This document shows positions 23,460 to 34,905 of a stretch of 64,000 bases of DNA, in pieces. Position 1 is the stretch's first letter; each line of letters starts with the position of its first letter. The translations under genes and the position numbers were made by a program. This DNA comes from Humulus lupulus (Eukaryota > Streptophyta > Magnoliopsida > Rosales > Cannabaceae): the NCBI RefSeq assembly GCF_963169125.1, contig NC_084798.1, positions 173,753,980 to 173,817,979 on the forward strand, read 5' to 3'. The notes below the pieces were generated by a model, which saw nothing but the letters and a program-made list of their open reading frames with translations, made no database searches and was not told the DNA's origin.

Positions 23460-24294
23460 AGAGGGGTTCAGCGTCCGGCTAAGTGACGTTAATGACAACG
23501 CTTGTAGGAGGCACCCTATGTTTTACTTGTTATTTATTTTACTTTTGTATTTGTAAACAATGGATATTTGGTTTATTTTTGGACTTTTAGAATCGTGAAA
23601 AACGTGAAAAATCAAAAAAAAAAATTTAAAATAAAAAAAAATCAAAAAAATAGAAAATCCTTAAGGGCCGCGGCATAGCCATATGATTCTGCGGCATTGG
23701 GGGTTCCAGAGGCCCACGAATTTTGCAGTATAGGGGCGGGCCGCGGCATGGATGAGGAGGGCCACGGCATTGAACCCCAGTTTTTCCCAGAATATCGAGG
23801 CGGGCCGCGGCATAGGTATCATGATGCCGCGGCATTATACACTGGAGATTTTATGCGGGCCGCGGCATGGTCAAAGTAATGCCGCAGCCCGAGTCCGAAA
23901 TTTGGGGTAAAAGCCCTAAATTGGCCACATTCTCAGTCATTATCACTTTCAGAATTTGTTCTCCTACTCAAACCTCTTTTTCTCTCTAATTCTTGAGACT
24001 TCCATCAGCCAAGGAGACAAAAAGAAGAACTTTTGTGCCATTCAAGTAAGTGTCTCCTATCTATTCTAGTGCTTTTGATTGGAGAATAGATTGCATTGTG
24101 GTATTGTGGATTGCTCTATGCTTTTCTTGTGAGAAGTTTAAGGGGTTTGTCAATTGTTTATCTGGGAATTAGTGTTTGGGGCTGTTGATTGTGTTAATCA
24201 GAAAGTTTTGGGGGAGTGACACCAAAGGGAAATTGTACTCAAGTTCTTGAAAACCTATTTGGGGGTTTAGTTTGTTCTTGTTTTGAAAGACACT
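23460..24294 (+). other. Spacer after pol, with a CCGCGG-rich array
   Basis: Non-coding. An A-rich stretch (about 23610-23655) is followed by the CCGCGG array at 23668-23890 and a leader-like region (CTTTTTCTCTCTAATTC near 23975) before the ATG of the next ORF at 24295. A possible splice donor (CAAG-TAAGTG near 24045) suggests the ORF is expressed from a spliced transcript. Confidence 0.6.
23668..23890 (+). repeat. CCGCGG motif array (Athila-1 internal)
   Basis: About eight copies or variants of GCCGCGGCAT (near 23669, 23690, 23738, 23762, 23803, 23826, 23859, 23881), 15-40 bp apart and not in a fixed period. Very GC-rich within AT-rich surroundings. See also 27130-27365 and 44933-45085. Confidence 0.8.
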
Positions 24295-25581
24295 ATGGGT
24301 CCTAAGAGAAATCCCCCTAGAGGTACCTCCTCAAAGAAAGCCTCCTCATCCCGCACTCAACCACCACCAACACCACCTGCCCCAGCTGATTATGACACGA
24401 ATTTATTTGTCAATAAGGACGCAGCTAATTTGTTTAAAAATATTCATAAGAGATCGGTGGCAAGGGAAAGGGGGTTTGAGCTTAATGAGGCCACTGTTGT
24501 ACAAAACCCTGCTTATGATATTATCAAAGCTGAAATATTGCGACGTAATTGGGGTTTCCTATGTGACTCTACTTATGTGGGATCAGCCAACTGCTCTCAG
24601 ATTTATGAATTCTTTGCCAACTTCCCATTTCTTGATGCCGAACAGAACAATTTTGTCAGGGGTAAATTGGTGCCTACGACATCTTATTCAATTAACCAAT
24701 TACTGGGCCTCCCTTCATTGTCGGCACAAGAGGATGAACATTGGCAGTTGGCCCATTTTGAGGAGCCAGACTATGATGCTGTGGCTGCAGTTTTGAGTGT
24801 GGAAGGGGCCCGTTTCAACTATCATAATGGAAAGCCCAAAGAGTTGTACAGGTGGCAACTCAATCCAATTGCGAAGGCGTGGGTTTATTTTGTAAGTTCA
24901 CGGCTATTGCCGACCTCTCATCTGTCTTCTGTTGATAGAGAGCGCTACTTGTTGGTTTATGCTATCATGACTCAAATGAAAGTTGATGTGGGCCGCATAA
25001 TTTGCTATAGCATTCGCAACATTAGCAGATTCAATACTACAGCTGGTGTCGCCCATGGTACCTTCCTCTCGACTCTATGCAACACTTATGAGGTACCAGT
25101 CTACCCAAGCGATCTACTCCGGAGGCCAATGGGGGCAATCAATCAGACTATGTTTACGGCATTCCCTTCGGCCTCTCTTACGCCACCTGCCTCTAGCCAG
25201 CAAAACAAGCGTAGCCGGGCTGATGAACCAGTGGACATTGATCCAGCTGAGGAGGAGGAAGCAGATGCAGTAGGTCCCAGTAACCCACCTTCGAATTTGG
25301 CAATTGGTGGACCGATTGATGAGCACACGCAGCGCACGCATGCTCGATTGGATTACCTTATTCAGCAAAATCAATACTTAATCCAATCGCATCATGCGCA
25401 AAATCAGCACTATAATGACTTCATGGTGCAACAAAATGAGTACGGGCGAGTTCACATTGAGGAGTTGAATGCTTTAGTAACAAGGTGGACTATGAGCTCC
25501 GCTGATGAGAATTACTTCACTCCTCCGCCCCAGTACACTCCATACCAGTGGCCACCTCCACCACCTCCTCCGCCATACTGA
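24295..25581 (+). CDS. Athila-1 accessory ORF in env position (428 aa)
   Basis: Intact ORF, ATG at 24295 (MGPKRNPPRG); the upstream TTG at 24283 is not needed. The N-terminus is Ser/Pro/Lys-rich. The middle (residues about 45-270) is globular with RGFELNEATVVQNPAYDIIK, NWGFLCDSTYVGSANCSQIY, FVRGKLVPTTSYSINQLLGL and YALMTQ-like YAIMTQMKVDVGRIICYSI. An acidic patch and a Gln-rich stretch follow, ending PPPPPPPPY. The middle resembles the plant family called putative plant transposon protein. No signal peptide or membrane segment is visible, so despite its place it does not look like an envelope protein. Its role is unknown. It is the only long intact ORF in the window. Flanked by pol and the polypurine region. 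Confidence 0.85.
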   Translation: MGPKRNPPRGTSSKKASSSRTQPPPTPPAPADYDTNLFVNKDAANLFKNIHKRSVARERGFELNEATVVQNPAYDIIKAEILRRNWGFLCDSTYVGSANCSQIYEFFANFPFLDAEQNNFVRGKLVPTTSYSINQLLGLPSLSAQEDEHWQLAHFEEPDYDAVAAVLSVEGARFNYHNGKPKELYRWQLNPIAKAWVYFVSSRLLPTSHLSSVDRERYLLVYAIMTQMKVDVGRIICYSIRNISRFNTTAGVAHGTFLSTLCNTYEVPVYPSDLLRRPMGAINQTMFTAFPSASLTPPASSQQNKRSRADEPVDIDPAEEEEADAVGPSNPPSNLAIGGPIDEHTQRTHARLDYLIQQNQYLIQSHHAQNQHYNDFMVQQNEYGRVHIEELNALVTRWTMSSADENYFTPPPQYTPYQWPPPPPPPPY

Positions 25582-26866
25582 TGTGGCGTCAGGTAAGTTC
25601 TCTTCCCTTGTTCTTTTCTTTATCACATTGGGGACAATGTGTATTTTAAGTTTGGGGGGGGGGGGGGGGGGGAGCTTATTTTGTTTTCTTTTTTGTTTTG
25701 TTTTGTTTTGTACGTTGTTTAGTTTAGTTTTTAGTCTGTTGTGTTATTTTCTGTGTTGTTTAGTGTAACTGTTAAGCCATCATTCTTGTCTGTTGTTGCT
25801 TTGTCTTTGCTCGTGAAAAGGAAATTGAATTCAACTGTGTGCTTGGTTCAATTGTTTTAGAGTTTAATCTAAAAGTTTTGTGGGAAATTTTTAATATGTT
25901 TTGAAAATGCAACATTTTGGATTTTATTATATGTGTGTGACTAGGGTTGGTGGAATGACAATTTGAATTTGATAGAACTTGCATTATTCGGCCTTTGAGG
26001 CGAAATCCTTGATGACATGTGTTTAGAAAAGTGATTTAGGCAATTTTATTGGATCGATTGTGCCTTTCAAGCCAACCTTGATTTAATTATCCTTAGTTAC
26101 CCTTTTTGAGCCTTAAACTTGGTTTTTGTTCTTGATTATACTATTTGAGCCTAAATTTCCTAACTTCATTATTTTTGTTTTCCTTTTCCTTTGTTATCAT
26201 AAGCATATAATTTGTGGGAAAGAAGAATGAAAAAATAGTGAGGAATTGGTATGATTGGAATGTAGTATGATTGTACAAAAAGAAGAGAGAGAGAAGTCTT
26301 TGAGAAAATAAAAAAATAAAAAATAAAAAAAAGAAGAAAATGATGAAAAGTGTTGTAATCTCTCTCTAATTATATAAAAGGGTGATTTTTGGTGTGGCGA
26401 AGAGAAATTTGGCTGGTTTCAAGGTTTTTATGCTTATGGTAATGATTGAGCATAAATGACAATTTCATCTACCCTTGCCTAATCCTAACGCTATAACCTG
26501 TGAAAGTCCTTTTGATTTCAAAACACGTGTTATTGACATTAGTGGAGAAGGTCAAGTAATGCAAGCATATTGAAGAGTTGGTTTGTGGAATTATCTGGAA
26601 TGAGTTGAGCACATATGATAGAGTCCAAGTGTTGTAGTCATTTTCGTGATATATTATTGATTTCCCTAATTGAGCTTTACAAATTGAACTTTAAGGCAAT
26701 TGAGCTAAAATTCTGGTTATAAATATTGCAATTGAGATTTCATGAGTTTGGCAAAGTAGTGTAGATCGTAATGATGGTTTAGCTTGTTCGTTCTGTGTTT
26801 GTTTCTTTGTGTTAGTTTAACATGGTCTTTACTCGAGGGCGAGTAAAGGTTAAGTTTGGGGGAGTT
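25582..26866 (+). other. Non-coding stretch before the 3' LTR; poly-G run and polypurine tract
   Basis: Holds a run of 19 G at 25654-25672 after TTAAGTTT, an internal polypurine-like site, and an A-rich simple stretch at about 26305-26340. The terminal polypurine tract AAGTTTGGGGGAG lies at 26852-26864, directly before the LTR. No gene. Confidence 0.75.
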
Positions 26867-28263
26867 TGTTGAGTCTAGTTTTTGTCATGTTTAGGTGATG
26901 TTTTTAGTGGTCTTTTATTTTGTTTTTCTTTCTTTTAGTGCGGGTTTATGCTTTGTTTGTCTGTCTTTGTGAATATCAGGAAGAATTAAGCACATGGAAG
27001 AAATGTCAAAGAAAGGGAAGAAATAACCAAGTTTTTCATCATATTTCGAGAAAGAATGGTTCTCAACATAATTTGGAAGTGTTGGTGAATTTTTGGGATG
27101 AAAATTTGAAGAATTGAGAAATCCCTTAAGAGCCACGGCATGAGAAAAGTGGAGCCGCGGCTAGGGGGGAAACAGAAGCATTATTTTAAGGAAATCCTCG
27201 ATCCGCGGCATGGCTATAGAGAGCCGCGGCATAGATGGGCATTTTGCCCAGAACTCGTCGATGCGAGCCGCGGCATGGCTGACTAATGTCGCGGCATGAA
27301 GAGGACCTTTTGCCCAGGAAATTGGACACGGGCCGTGGCATAGTGTATGTAGAGCCGCGGCTTGCCTCTTTAAAATTTGAAATCCTAGGTTTTAATATGG
27401 CGAAAAGGAGAAGAAAAGGAACGTACGGACGTACGGACAGAGAGGATTTTCTTGGTTTTGAAGGCTGAAGCTTAGAGTATTTCTACATGTTTTTCTTCTT
27501 CTTCTTGATGTTGTCTTTAAATTTTGTTGTGATTAGCATTATCACTATGAACTAATTTTCTGTTTAGGATGTTTAATAGAATCTCTTGAATCCCTGTTAT
27601 GAACTAATGCAATTTTAATATTCTTCTTCTTCAATCTTCTTCAACTCCATATAACCTGTTCTTATAGATTGATTATTGATTGGCCATCTTTAGTCATTTA
27701 CATATGTTTTTAAATCAAAATCTGAGAAGTGAGATTTAATTTTGCTGTGGTTATATTGGACATAATTCTAATTTAGAACGAAAGTATCTGAATTAATCGT
27801 GTAACTGTTATTAAGTTGTGAGATTAATGTTGTCTGTGTGGTTCAATTTACCATAGAAATATAGGAAATTGTCACCTAGGTTGAGTTTATAATTCATAGT
27901 ATGATTATAGGCTGATGTATCAACTTGTTAATTGAATTAGGTAAAAAGAAGAAGAATTCACACTTTGCATTAGGGAATAATAGGGAGGATAGTTGATGAG
28001 ATTGAATATCCTAATTGTTTCTCAGTGATTAAATTAAAAGTTTTTCTATTAGTTGTTATTCCATTCAATTTTTAATTATTGTTTCTGCAATTTATAGTTT
28101 CTTTTGCTGTATTTACAAAAATCAAGAATTTCAATTCATCAAATAGAATAAGAAATTAATTGACTGGTAATTGATAAATCAGTCATTGAGGACGATACTT
28201 GGTTTTACCATTTTATTACGAATTTGTGACTGTGTGCACTTGCATTGCAAAAATATCGCAACA
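26867..28263 (+). repeat. Athila-1 3' LTR, complete
   Basis: 1397 bp, TGTTGAGTCTAG to ATATCGCAACA. It contains a second CCGCGG array at 27130-27365 in its U3 half. The five bases after it are GTCAT; the left duplication is lost. Confidence 0.93.
27130..27365 (+). repeat. CCGCGG motif array (Athila-1 LTR)
   Basis: About eight copies or variants of GCCGCGGCAT (near 27131, 27153, 27200, 27219, 27268, 27288, 27331, 27353), alternating with short AT-richer spacers, as in the internal array at 23668-23890. Confidence 0.8.
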
Positions 28264-29798
28264 GTCATTGTGATATCGGCAAAATTTAGAGGGATCTCTC
28301 TTCGCCCTCTGGTGCCTTAATGGCTCTGGTTTCTTCCACGGAAGGCGATTAGAATTCACCAGAAAAATATGCTCCTGTGTATCTGTCAAGTCAGTGTAGG
28401 TGGAATAGATTGGCTTGAATTTTTCTCCGGGCTTGTTCTTCTTTGTGCTGCTCTAGTCACCCTCACTATTCCATTTCCTCTTATTATTTCCCACCTCGTT
28501 ATTCTGGGTTACAGATTGAGCCGTAGCAGCAACATGTGTCATCGCTCCAGCGGGCTGAATAGGGATCTAGCTAGTTCCTGCAACAATAGATCGCGCCTCT
28601 TTTATGTTTATCCATTCCTGAGCCCGGGCCAAGAACTCATCTACAAATTTAACTCTTTTTTGCTTGAGTTCTTGCCACAAATTGCCTCCTAGCAGGATTC
28701 CTGTTCTCATTGCCATGAACTTAGAGCTATCATGAGCATCTCTAGCTCATGCTGCAACGTTGGTGAACCTGCTCAGATATGCTTTCAAGGACTCACCAGG
28801 TTGTTGTTTTATGTTGGCCAATGATTCGGCATCTACGCGGGATTCCTTGGAAGCTCGAAATGCTCTCTTAAACTCAGAAGACAACTTCTTCCACGAGTTG
28901 ATCGAATGTCTTTTTTATTTTTTCGAACCACTGTTTGGCAGGTCCGGTCAAAGTCGCAGGGAACAAAATAAATCTTAGGTTGAACCCAACATTGTGGGCC
29001 ATCATCAGTGTATTGAACGTCCTGAGGTGGTCGGATGGATCTGAGTTTCCATCAAACACAGGCATGGTTGGCATCCTGAATCCAACTGGATACGAAGTTG
29101 CTGCAATGTTTGGGGCGAAAGGCTCAAGCTCCTCATCGAAATCACAATCATCAATTCCTTTTCCAAATAAAAGCTTCTTCATCTGCTCCTTCATCAAGGC
29201 CAGTCGCTCGAGGGTTGGATCTTTGGTCTCTAGGTTAGCTGGGGGTTGTTCGTCAGCCCCCATCCTATTGTACACGTTAGATGGATTGTTTTCCCTTCAA
29301 GTTTGAGCTTGGTTAGGTAGGACATTATTGCGCACCATAGACGGACCTCCCCCAGGCTGAGTATAACTCATATCATCATTGCGAGCTAGATACCTCCTTT
29401 GTGAATTCAGATGGTCACGCAGGTCAGGATGTGGATCAGAACGAGGACTTTGTTCGAAACTCAGATGATTCCTTAGGTAGCTTTCAAATCTGCCTTCACG
29501 CTGGCTCCCCGTCTAGTAACTTCCATTAATGAAACTTATGACCTGCAACTAAGATCGAGGACCTGGATTATCAGCGCGAGGTCGTGGGACGTAGATGTCC
29601 ACTGACGAGGGAAGATTTCTCCTGCTTTCCCTACGAACTAGAGTGTCTCTCTATTGGCGCGGTGGTGTTGGATGTTTAACAAGTGATGGCGGGTGTCTTA
29701 TCGGCGAGGCTATACTCGTCCCATCAGGTCGGACTAAATTAGCATGTCTCAGTTCTACCCCGATCTCTCGAGTCCTTTGTGTTATGATTGGTTAAATA
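28264..29798 (-). pseudogene. Tat-B gag (right block, split by Athila-1)
   Basis: Read leftwards. An Arg/Pro-rich N-terminal region (29798-29280) is full of stops. The conserved gag domain is at 29275-28874 (FDGNSDPSDHLRTFNTLMMA, LTGPAKQWFEKI). Further homology ends in RDPSKFCRYHND at 28264, the start of the CCHC-like motif. There Athila-1 begins; the matching continuation at 17032 lacks the next part. Structural protein of a Tat element. Its left neighbour is the copia element, which has removed or hidden the gag start and 5' LTR. Confidence 0.82.
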
Positions 29799-29810
29799 AA
29801 AATGATAAAG

Positions 29811-30625
29811 TGTTAAAATACAAGCAAGGTATAAACACTTAGTAGAATTCACATAGTGAAGATGTGAATTTGAGTTTCAAATTGTAGGCACTTAGAAAAT
29901 GCAAATTTGGGTCCAAAGTGATACATAAAAGTATCTAAGGGTTCCCAAAAATTTTGGTTGCATTTAGAGCATTTTTGGACCTTTGGAAGCATCCAAAGTC
30001 AGAGGGGTGGCGATACGTCCAGCGGGTGATGCATCGCCTGCTGTATTACGTGGATTTGCGTAAATGCTCAAAATTACGTGTTTTGCAAGTCTAATCCTAT
30101 TGGTTAGACCTAATGACGGTGCCTACTCTATATATTGGTTAAGACAGTGATTTGAGATACTTGATCACTCTCTCCAATCTCATTCTACCCTCTCTCTCTC
30201 TCTCTCTCTCTAGCTCCAAGAATATCTAGTTTTCTCCAAGAACTCTCCAAGAAAGTGCTTGACTTAGAGAGTTGAAGGCTTGTTCAATCTCAATCTTCAT
30301 TTCCTCAAAGAGAATGCCTCAAGCATCAATGATGGCTGGGAAATAGAGTATTAGGATAGTGTTCTACAATGTGTATAAACATTGGTTTGTGTTTTGGTTT
30401 GCTCAAGGGTTTGCTCAAAGGATTGTTCAAAGTGGTGGATTTGCTTAGGGTTTGAAGCTTCATCCAAACTTGAAGAACACCATTGTTCTACTTGGATTTG
30501 CTTGTTCTATCTTAATCTTTTTTAAGTCTCTTTCAATCCAAATTTTGTGTAGATTATATTTTTTTGGTGGTGTTTTCTCACTCTCCCCCAACATTCTAAT
30601 ACTCTATAATCTGAGATAGCATATC
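29811..30625 (+). repeat. Probable 5' LTR and leader of the copia element
   Basis: AT-rich. A TATA-like CTATATATTGG near 30131 is followed by a CT microsatellite (30190-30211) and a leader to the gag ATG at 30626. No second LTR is available to fix the borders. Confidence 0.5.
30190..30211 (+). repeat. (CT)n microsatellite
   Basis: About eleven CT units just downstream of the TATA-like motif, a usual place for pyrimidine tracts in plant leaders. Confidence 0.9.
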
Positions 30626-31540
30626 ATGGAAGAATCTAACTCTCTTTCGGCTTTGAGATTCATGACACAAGACTTGTTAGATTAGATAGATTTGATGGGA
30701 CTAATTTTGTGCGTTGGTAAGACAAGATTAGGTTCTTGCTCACTACATTGAAGGTTTTCTACGTCTTGGACAAAGACTTAAAAGCCTTGGAAGAGCCCAA
30801 GGAAAATGATACTCAAGAAATTGTCAAAGAAAGGAAGAAGCGCGAAGAAGATGAGTTGATATGTAGGGGTCACATCCTCAATGCCCTCTTAGATAGGCTC
30901 TACGATCTCTACACCAACACCAAGACCGCCAAGGAGATTTGGGAGACCTTGGAAAAGAAGTACAAAGCGGAAGAGGAAGGTACAAAGAAATTCTTTATTA
31001 CTCAATGTATGTAATTTAAATTTTATGATGATAAACTCCTTCTCCCTCAAATTCATGAGCTAAAAATTATTGTGAATAAATTGTCTACTCTTAAAATTGT
31101 ATTGCCGGAACAATTTCTTATTGGTTCTATTATAGCCAAGCTACCTCCTTCATGGAGAGGCTACAGCAAAAAGATGCTCCATAAAAATGAAGAGATTTCT
31201 TTGGAGGAGATTCTCAAACACTTTAGAATTGAGGAGGAATCTTGTTCTAGAGATTTGAATGATGAGAAGTCCAATGGAGAGACTTCTAAGGCCAATGTTG
31301 TGGCAAATCCTCCTAACAAAGGCAAAGGAAATGGCAATAAAAAGGGCAAGGGCCAAAAACCCTTGGGGCCCAAGAAGAATGAGGAACAATTTAAGAGTTC
31401 CAAGGGACCTTGCTATGTGTGTGGCAAGAATGGCCGGTTTGCTAGAGATTGTAGGTTCAAGAGGAGCCATAACAATGAAGCAAAGGTCAACTTGACTCAA
31501 GAGGAGCTACTCGACTCAAGAGGTACATCCAGGTACTGAA
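30626..31540 (+). pseudogene. Copia gag
   Basis: The ATG at 30626 starts MEESNSLSALRF. A frameshift and stop follow near 30680. The gag domain of the UBN2 type follows (LDRLYDLYTNTKTAKEIWET, then IGSIIAKLPPSWRGYSKKML) with a stop at 31012-31014. A Lys/Gly-rich linker leads to the zinc knuckle CYVCGKNGRFARDC (31411-31452), in which the usual His is Arg. Structural RNA-binding protein. The His loss should weaken zinc binding. Confidence 0.87.
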
Positions 31541-32634
31541 GTTGAGGTCAATGCCATTCATGGAAAGGTGAGTGGGAGGTGGTATGATATTTGTGCAACC
31601 ATTCATGTAACCTATTATAGATTTCTATTCAAGACCTTTGAATCTTTAAATGAAGGGCGTGAAATTCAAATGGGCAATGAGAAAAGGTCCAAGGTTGAAG
31701 AAAAAGGAACTATTGACTTGTTCTTCACATCCGGTAAGAAGTTTCTACTCACTAATATTTTGTATGTACCGAGAATGAGTAGAAACCTTGTATGTGACAA
31801 TTTACTTGGAAAACCAGGAATCAAGGTTGTGATAGATTCAGGTAAGCTTATTTTATCAAAAGACAATATTTTTTTTGGAAAGGGATATGCTTGTGATGGT
31901 ATGTTTAAACTTTGTACTTCCATTGACAATGTGAACAATATAGTCTCTTCTTCTTGTTATATGCTTGACTCAAATTCTATTACTTTGTGGCATGTTAGAC
32001 TTGCACATATAGGATTTAGCACAATTGAAAGGGCTATCAAATGTGTATTAATTGATTGTGATAATGTTGAGCATGAAAAATGTGAATTATGTGTTAAATC
32101 TAAAATGTTAAAGAAACATTTTCCTAGTGTTGAAAGAAACTTTAAGTTGTCAGATTTGATACATAGTGATTTATGCGAACTAAATGGAATTTAACTAGAG
32201 GAGGAAGTATATATTTTATTACTTTCATTGATGATTGCTCTAGGTTCAGTTATGTATATTTGCTTAAAAATAAAGATGAAGCATTTGATGTGTTTAAATT
32301 GTATAAAGTTGAAGTTGAAAACCAACTTGAAAGGAAAATTAAAATACTTAGAAGTGATAGGGGTGGTGAATATTTTTCAAATGAATTTAATATGTTTTGT
32401 GAGGAACATGGAATAATTCATGAATGTACAACCCCTTATACTCCACAACAAAATGGTATAGCGGAAAGAAAAAATAGAACATTTATTGAGATGATTAATG
32501 TTATGCTATTACATTCTAAATTGAAATTTAGTTTGTGGGGTGAAGCCTTGCTATCCGCTTGTCATATTTTGAATAGTATTCTCGTGAAGAAAAATAATAT
32601 ATCTCCATATGAGTTATGGAAAGGAAAGAAATAA
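31541..32634 (+). pseudogene. Copia protease and integrase
   Basis: Protease: WYDICATIHVTY keeps the Asp (31586), but the DSG triad reads DIC. Then comes the GAG-pre-integrase part (LWHVRLAHIGFSTIERAI, CELCVKSKM). The integrase keeps Asp in HSDLCEL, Asp in LRSDRGGEYF and Glu in NGIAERKNR. A stop with frame change lies at 32192-32194 between the first Asp and FITFIDDCSRFSYVYL. It inserts cDNA; integrase before RT is the copia order. Confidence 0.88.
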
Positions 32635-33930
32635 AACATTGGTTATCTTAAAGTGTGGAGGTGTCTTGCTTATTGCAAGAGCACCAATCCAAAAAGGACC
32701 AAGTTGGGTCCAAGAGCTATAAGATGTGCATTTGTGGGTTATGCCCAAAATAGCAAAGCTTGTAGATTATTAGACTTGGAGTCTAATGTAATAATTGAAT
32801 CTAGAGAGGTTGAGTTCTTTGAGAACATGTGATGCGATGACAACAAGTTGGAACCAACTCAAACTAGAGAGCCTCAAGAGGAAACTCCTATAATAGTTGG
32901 TGAGCAACCTTAATTGCCTAGAAGGAGTCAAAGGCTCAAATATTTGGGATCAAATGAGAAGTGTTCTCCAATAGAGACACTATACCTTGTTGAAGGTGAT
33001 AATTAGGAAACTACTTGGAAACATCCAATAGTACTTCAAATAGAAGATGATCCCAAAACCTTCAAGGAAGCAATGTCCTCAAGGGACTCCGCTTTTTGGA
33101 AGACGGTTAATGTTGAAATGGATTCTATTATGTCAAATTACACTTGGGAATTGGCTGACCTTCCAAAGGGGTCCAACCGAATTGGGTGAAAATGGGTATT
33201 TAGAAAGAAATACCATATCGATGGCACCATACAAACCTTCAAGGCTAGGCTAGTAGCCAAAGGTTTCAAACATAGAGAGGGAATAGATTACTTTGACATA
33301 TATGCATCAGTAGTAAGAACTACTTCTGTAAGGTTTTTGTTTGCCTTATCATATATATACAACCTTTATGTTCACCAAATGAATGTCAAAATGACATTCC
33401 TAAATGGGAATCTCGAGGAGGAGGTCTATATGGAACAACCAGAAGGTTTTGTTCTTCAAGGAAATGAACATAAAGTGTGTAGACTTGTCAAATCATTACA
33501 TGGTTTGAAATGAGCTCCATTGTTTTCTAATGGATTTAGACACAACAATGCGAACAAGTGCCTATACTCTAAGACTTGTGGTGACTATGTCATACTTGTC
33601 TGTCTATATGTAGATGATATGTTGATTTTGAGTAATGACATGAAAGGAATAATGGAAACAAAGAGGTTTCTATCTTCTAACTTCAAAATGAAAGACCTTG
33701 GAGAGGTGGATACCATTTTAGGTATCAAAGATAGAAGGAATAGTGGAGGTTTTGTGTCATGTCAAACCCACTATGTTGAGAAAGTGCTCCACAAAATCAG
33801 TCATCTCAAAATCAAAGAAGCACATACACCATTTGATTGAAACATGAAGTTTGAAAAGAATGAAGGAAGAATGGTGGCTTAATTGGAATATGCAAATGTA
33901 ATAGGTAGCCTAATGTACGCCGCTTATTAG
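32635..33930 (+). pseudogene. Copia reverse transcriptase, truncated
   Basis: Starts after WKGKK with a TAA at 32632-32634; many stops follow. KWVFRKKYHIDGTIQTFKAR and GIDYFDIYASVVRTTSVRFL mark the RT. The catalytic Asp of QMDVKTAFLNG is Asn here (AAT at 33382-33384). A deletion after SLHGLK (33510) removes the usual PRQWYxKFD region and joins to SNGFRHNNANKCLYSK. YVDDM is kept (33610-33624). The reading stops at VIGSLMYAA (about 33925). Confidence 0.88.
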
Positions 33931-33934
33931 CCAA

Positions 33935-34711
33935 ATAACTCGAGTTTGGAGCCATAATGACCCCGCCCTTACCAGATCCTACAAATGGGGGTACCATTGT
34001 CTGAGCTTCTTTCCCTACGGTGCTCTCACTCCATATCTCATCCCATGCTTCCTTGATAGCAAGGGCCTTCCCTACCGCCTAAGCATAGGTAGAAATCTCG
34101 TGTGCTAGAGTGATCCTAATGCTCTAGGCTACCTCAGCATTCAATCCTTGAATGAATTGCTCCTTCCTGGCCGCATCGGTTGGTACCAAATCAAAAGTAA
34201 ATTTGGCCAACCCATCAAATTCATTGACATACTCTGTCACTGTCATACCACCCTGAACTAGGTTTATAAACTCGTTGGTCTTTGCAATTCGACCTGCGTC
34301 ACAGTAATACCTCTCATTGAACAAATGTCTGAATTCTTCCCAACCTATCATTACAACATTTCGGGTCTGGGATACCACTTCCCACCACGTTCGAGTATCT
34401 TCTCGCAACATGTACATGGCATAAGCCACTCTATCATTGCCTACCACTCCCATAAAGTCAAGGATAGAGGTAATCATTCCCATCCACTGTTCAGCTCTGA
34501 ACGGATCTAGGCCTCCCACCAAAGCTGGAGGATAATGTTTCTGGAATCTTTCATACAGTAGTTCCCATCTGTTTCCACCCTCAGGGTGAGCCAAAGTGGG
34601 TCCTACTGTTGGCAAAACAAACGGAGCAGCGTTCCCTAGAGGAACCCGCTGTCTCAGCCACTTAATCACTTCCTCTTCCCTTTGCAATCTTGCTTGCATG
34701 CTAGTAAGCAT
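33935..34711 (-). pseudogene. Tekay-1 gag
   Basis: Gag of the chromovirus type: FRAEQWMGMITSILDFMGV, DTRTWWEVVSQ, GWEEFRHLFNERYY, GGMTVTEYVNEFDGLAKF, ARKEQFIQGLNAEVA. A stop follows at 34121-34123, with homology going on (IKEAWDEIW, then QTMVPPFVGSGKGG) to about 33950. The ATG at 34709-34711 is internal or near the start. The zinc knuckle is lost at the copia junction. It forms the particle shell; here it is dead. Confidence 0.85.
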
Positions 34712-34905
34712 CTGCTGCCAATTCCAGGGGTAGATGGAGGGTTTTGGCCCTGACTATCATCTGCAGCCCCAATATAAAACATTGGCTGATCCACTTGATT
34801 GCCTTGGGAACATAACTTCTGAATATGTCTGCATTCAATGACTTAACCTATCAGGCAAGATAATCATATCCAGAACTATCCCATGAGCAGAACCAAACAA
34901 CAAAG

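Larger units (their letters stand above)
17033..28263 (+). mobile_element. Athila-1: nearly complete Athila-type Ty3/gypsy element
   Basis: Plus strand: truncated 5' LTR (17033-17920), tRNA-Asp-type primer site, gag, protease, RT/RNase H, integrase, long non-coding stretch, accessory ORF in the env position (24295-25581), second non-coding stretch, polypurine tract, complete 3' LTR (26867-28263). It sits inside the gag region of Tat-B. The 5' LTR has lost its first 509 bp, so the left target duplication is gone. By eye I count about 17 differences over the 888 bp the LTRs share (roughly 2%), so insertion is fairly recent. Confidence 0.92.
29811..33930 (+). mobile_element. Truncated Ty1/copia retrotransposon
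   Basis: Domain order gag, protease, integrase, RT on the plus strand identifies Ty1/copia. The 5' end probably starts at TGTTAAAATAC (29811), but no clear LTR end or primer site was found. The 3' end stops inside RT at about 33930 (VIGSLMYAA), where Tekay-1 gag begins, so RNase H and the 3' LTR are lost. No target duplication can be tested. Confidence 0.85.

Noticed and set aside
24283..24294. Upstream start of the Athila-1 accessory ORF
   Set aside because: The codon at 24283 is TTG; the first ATG is at 24295 and suits the ORF.
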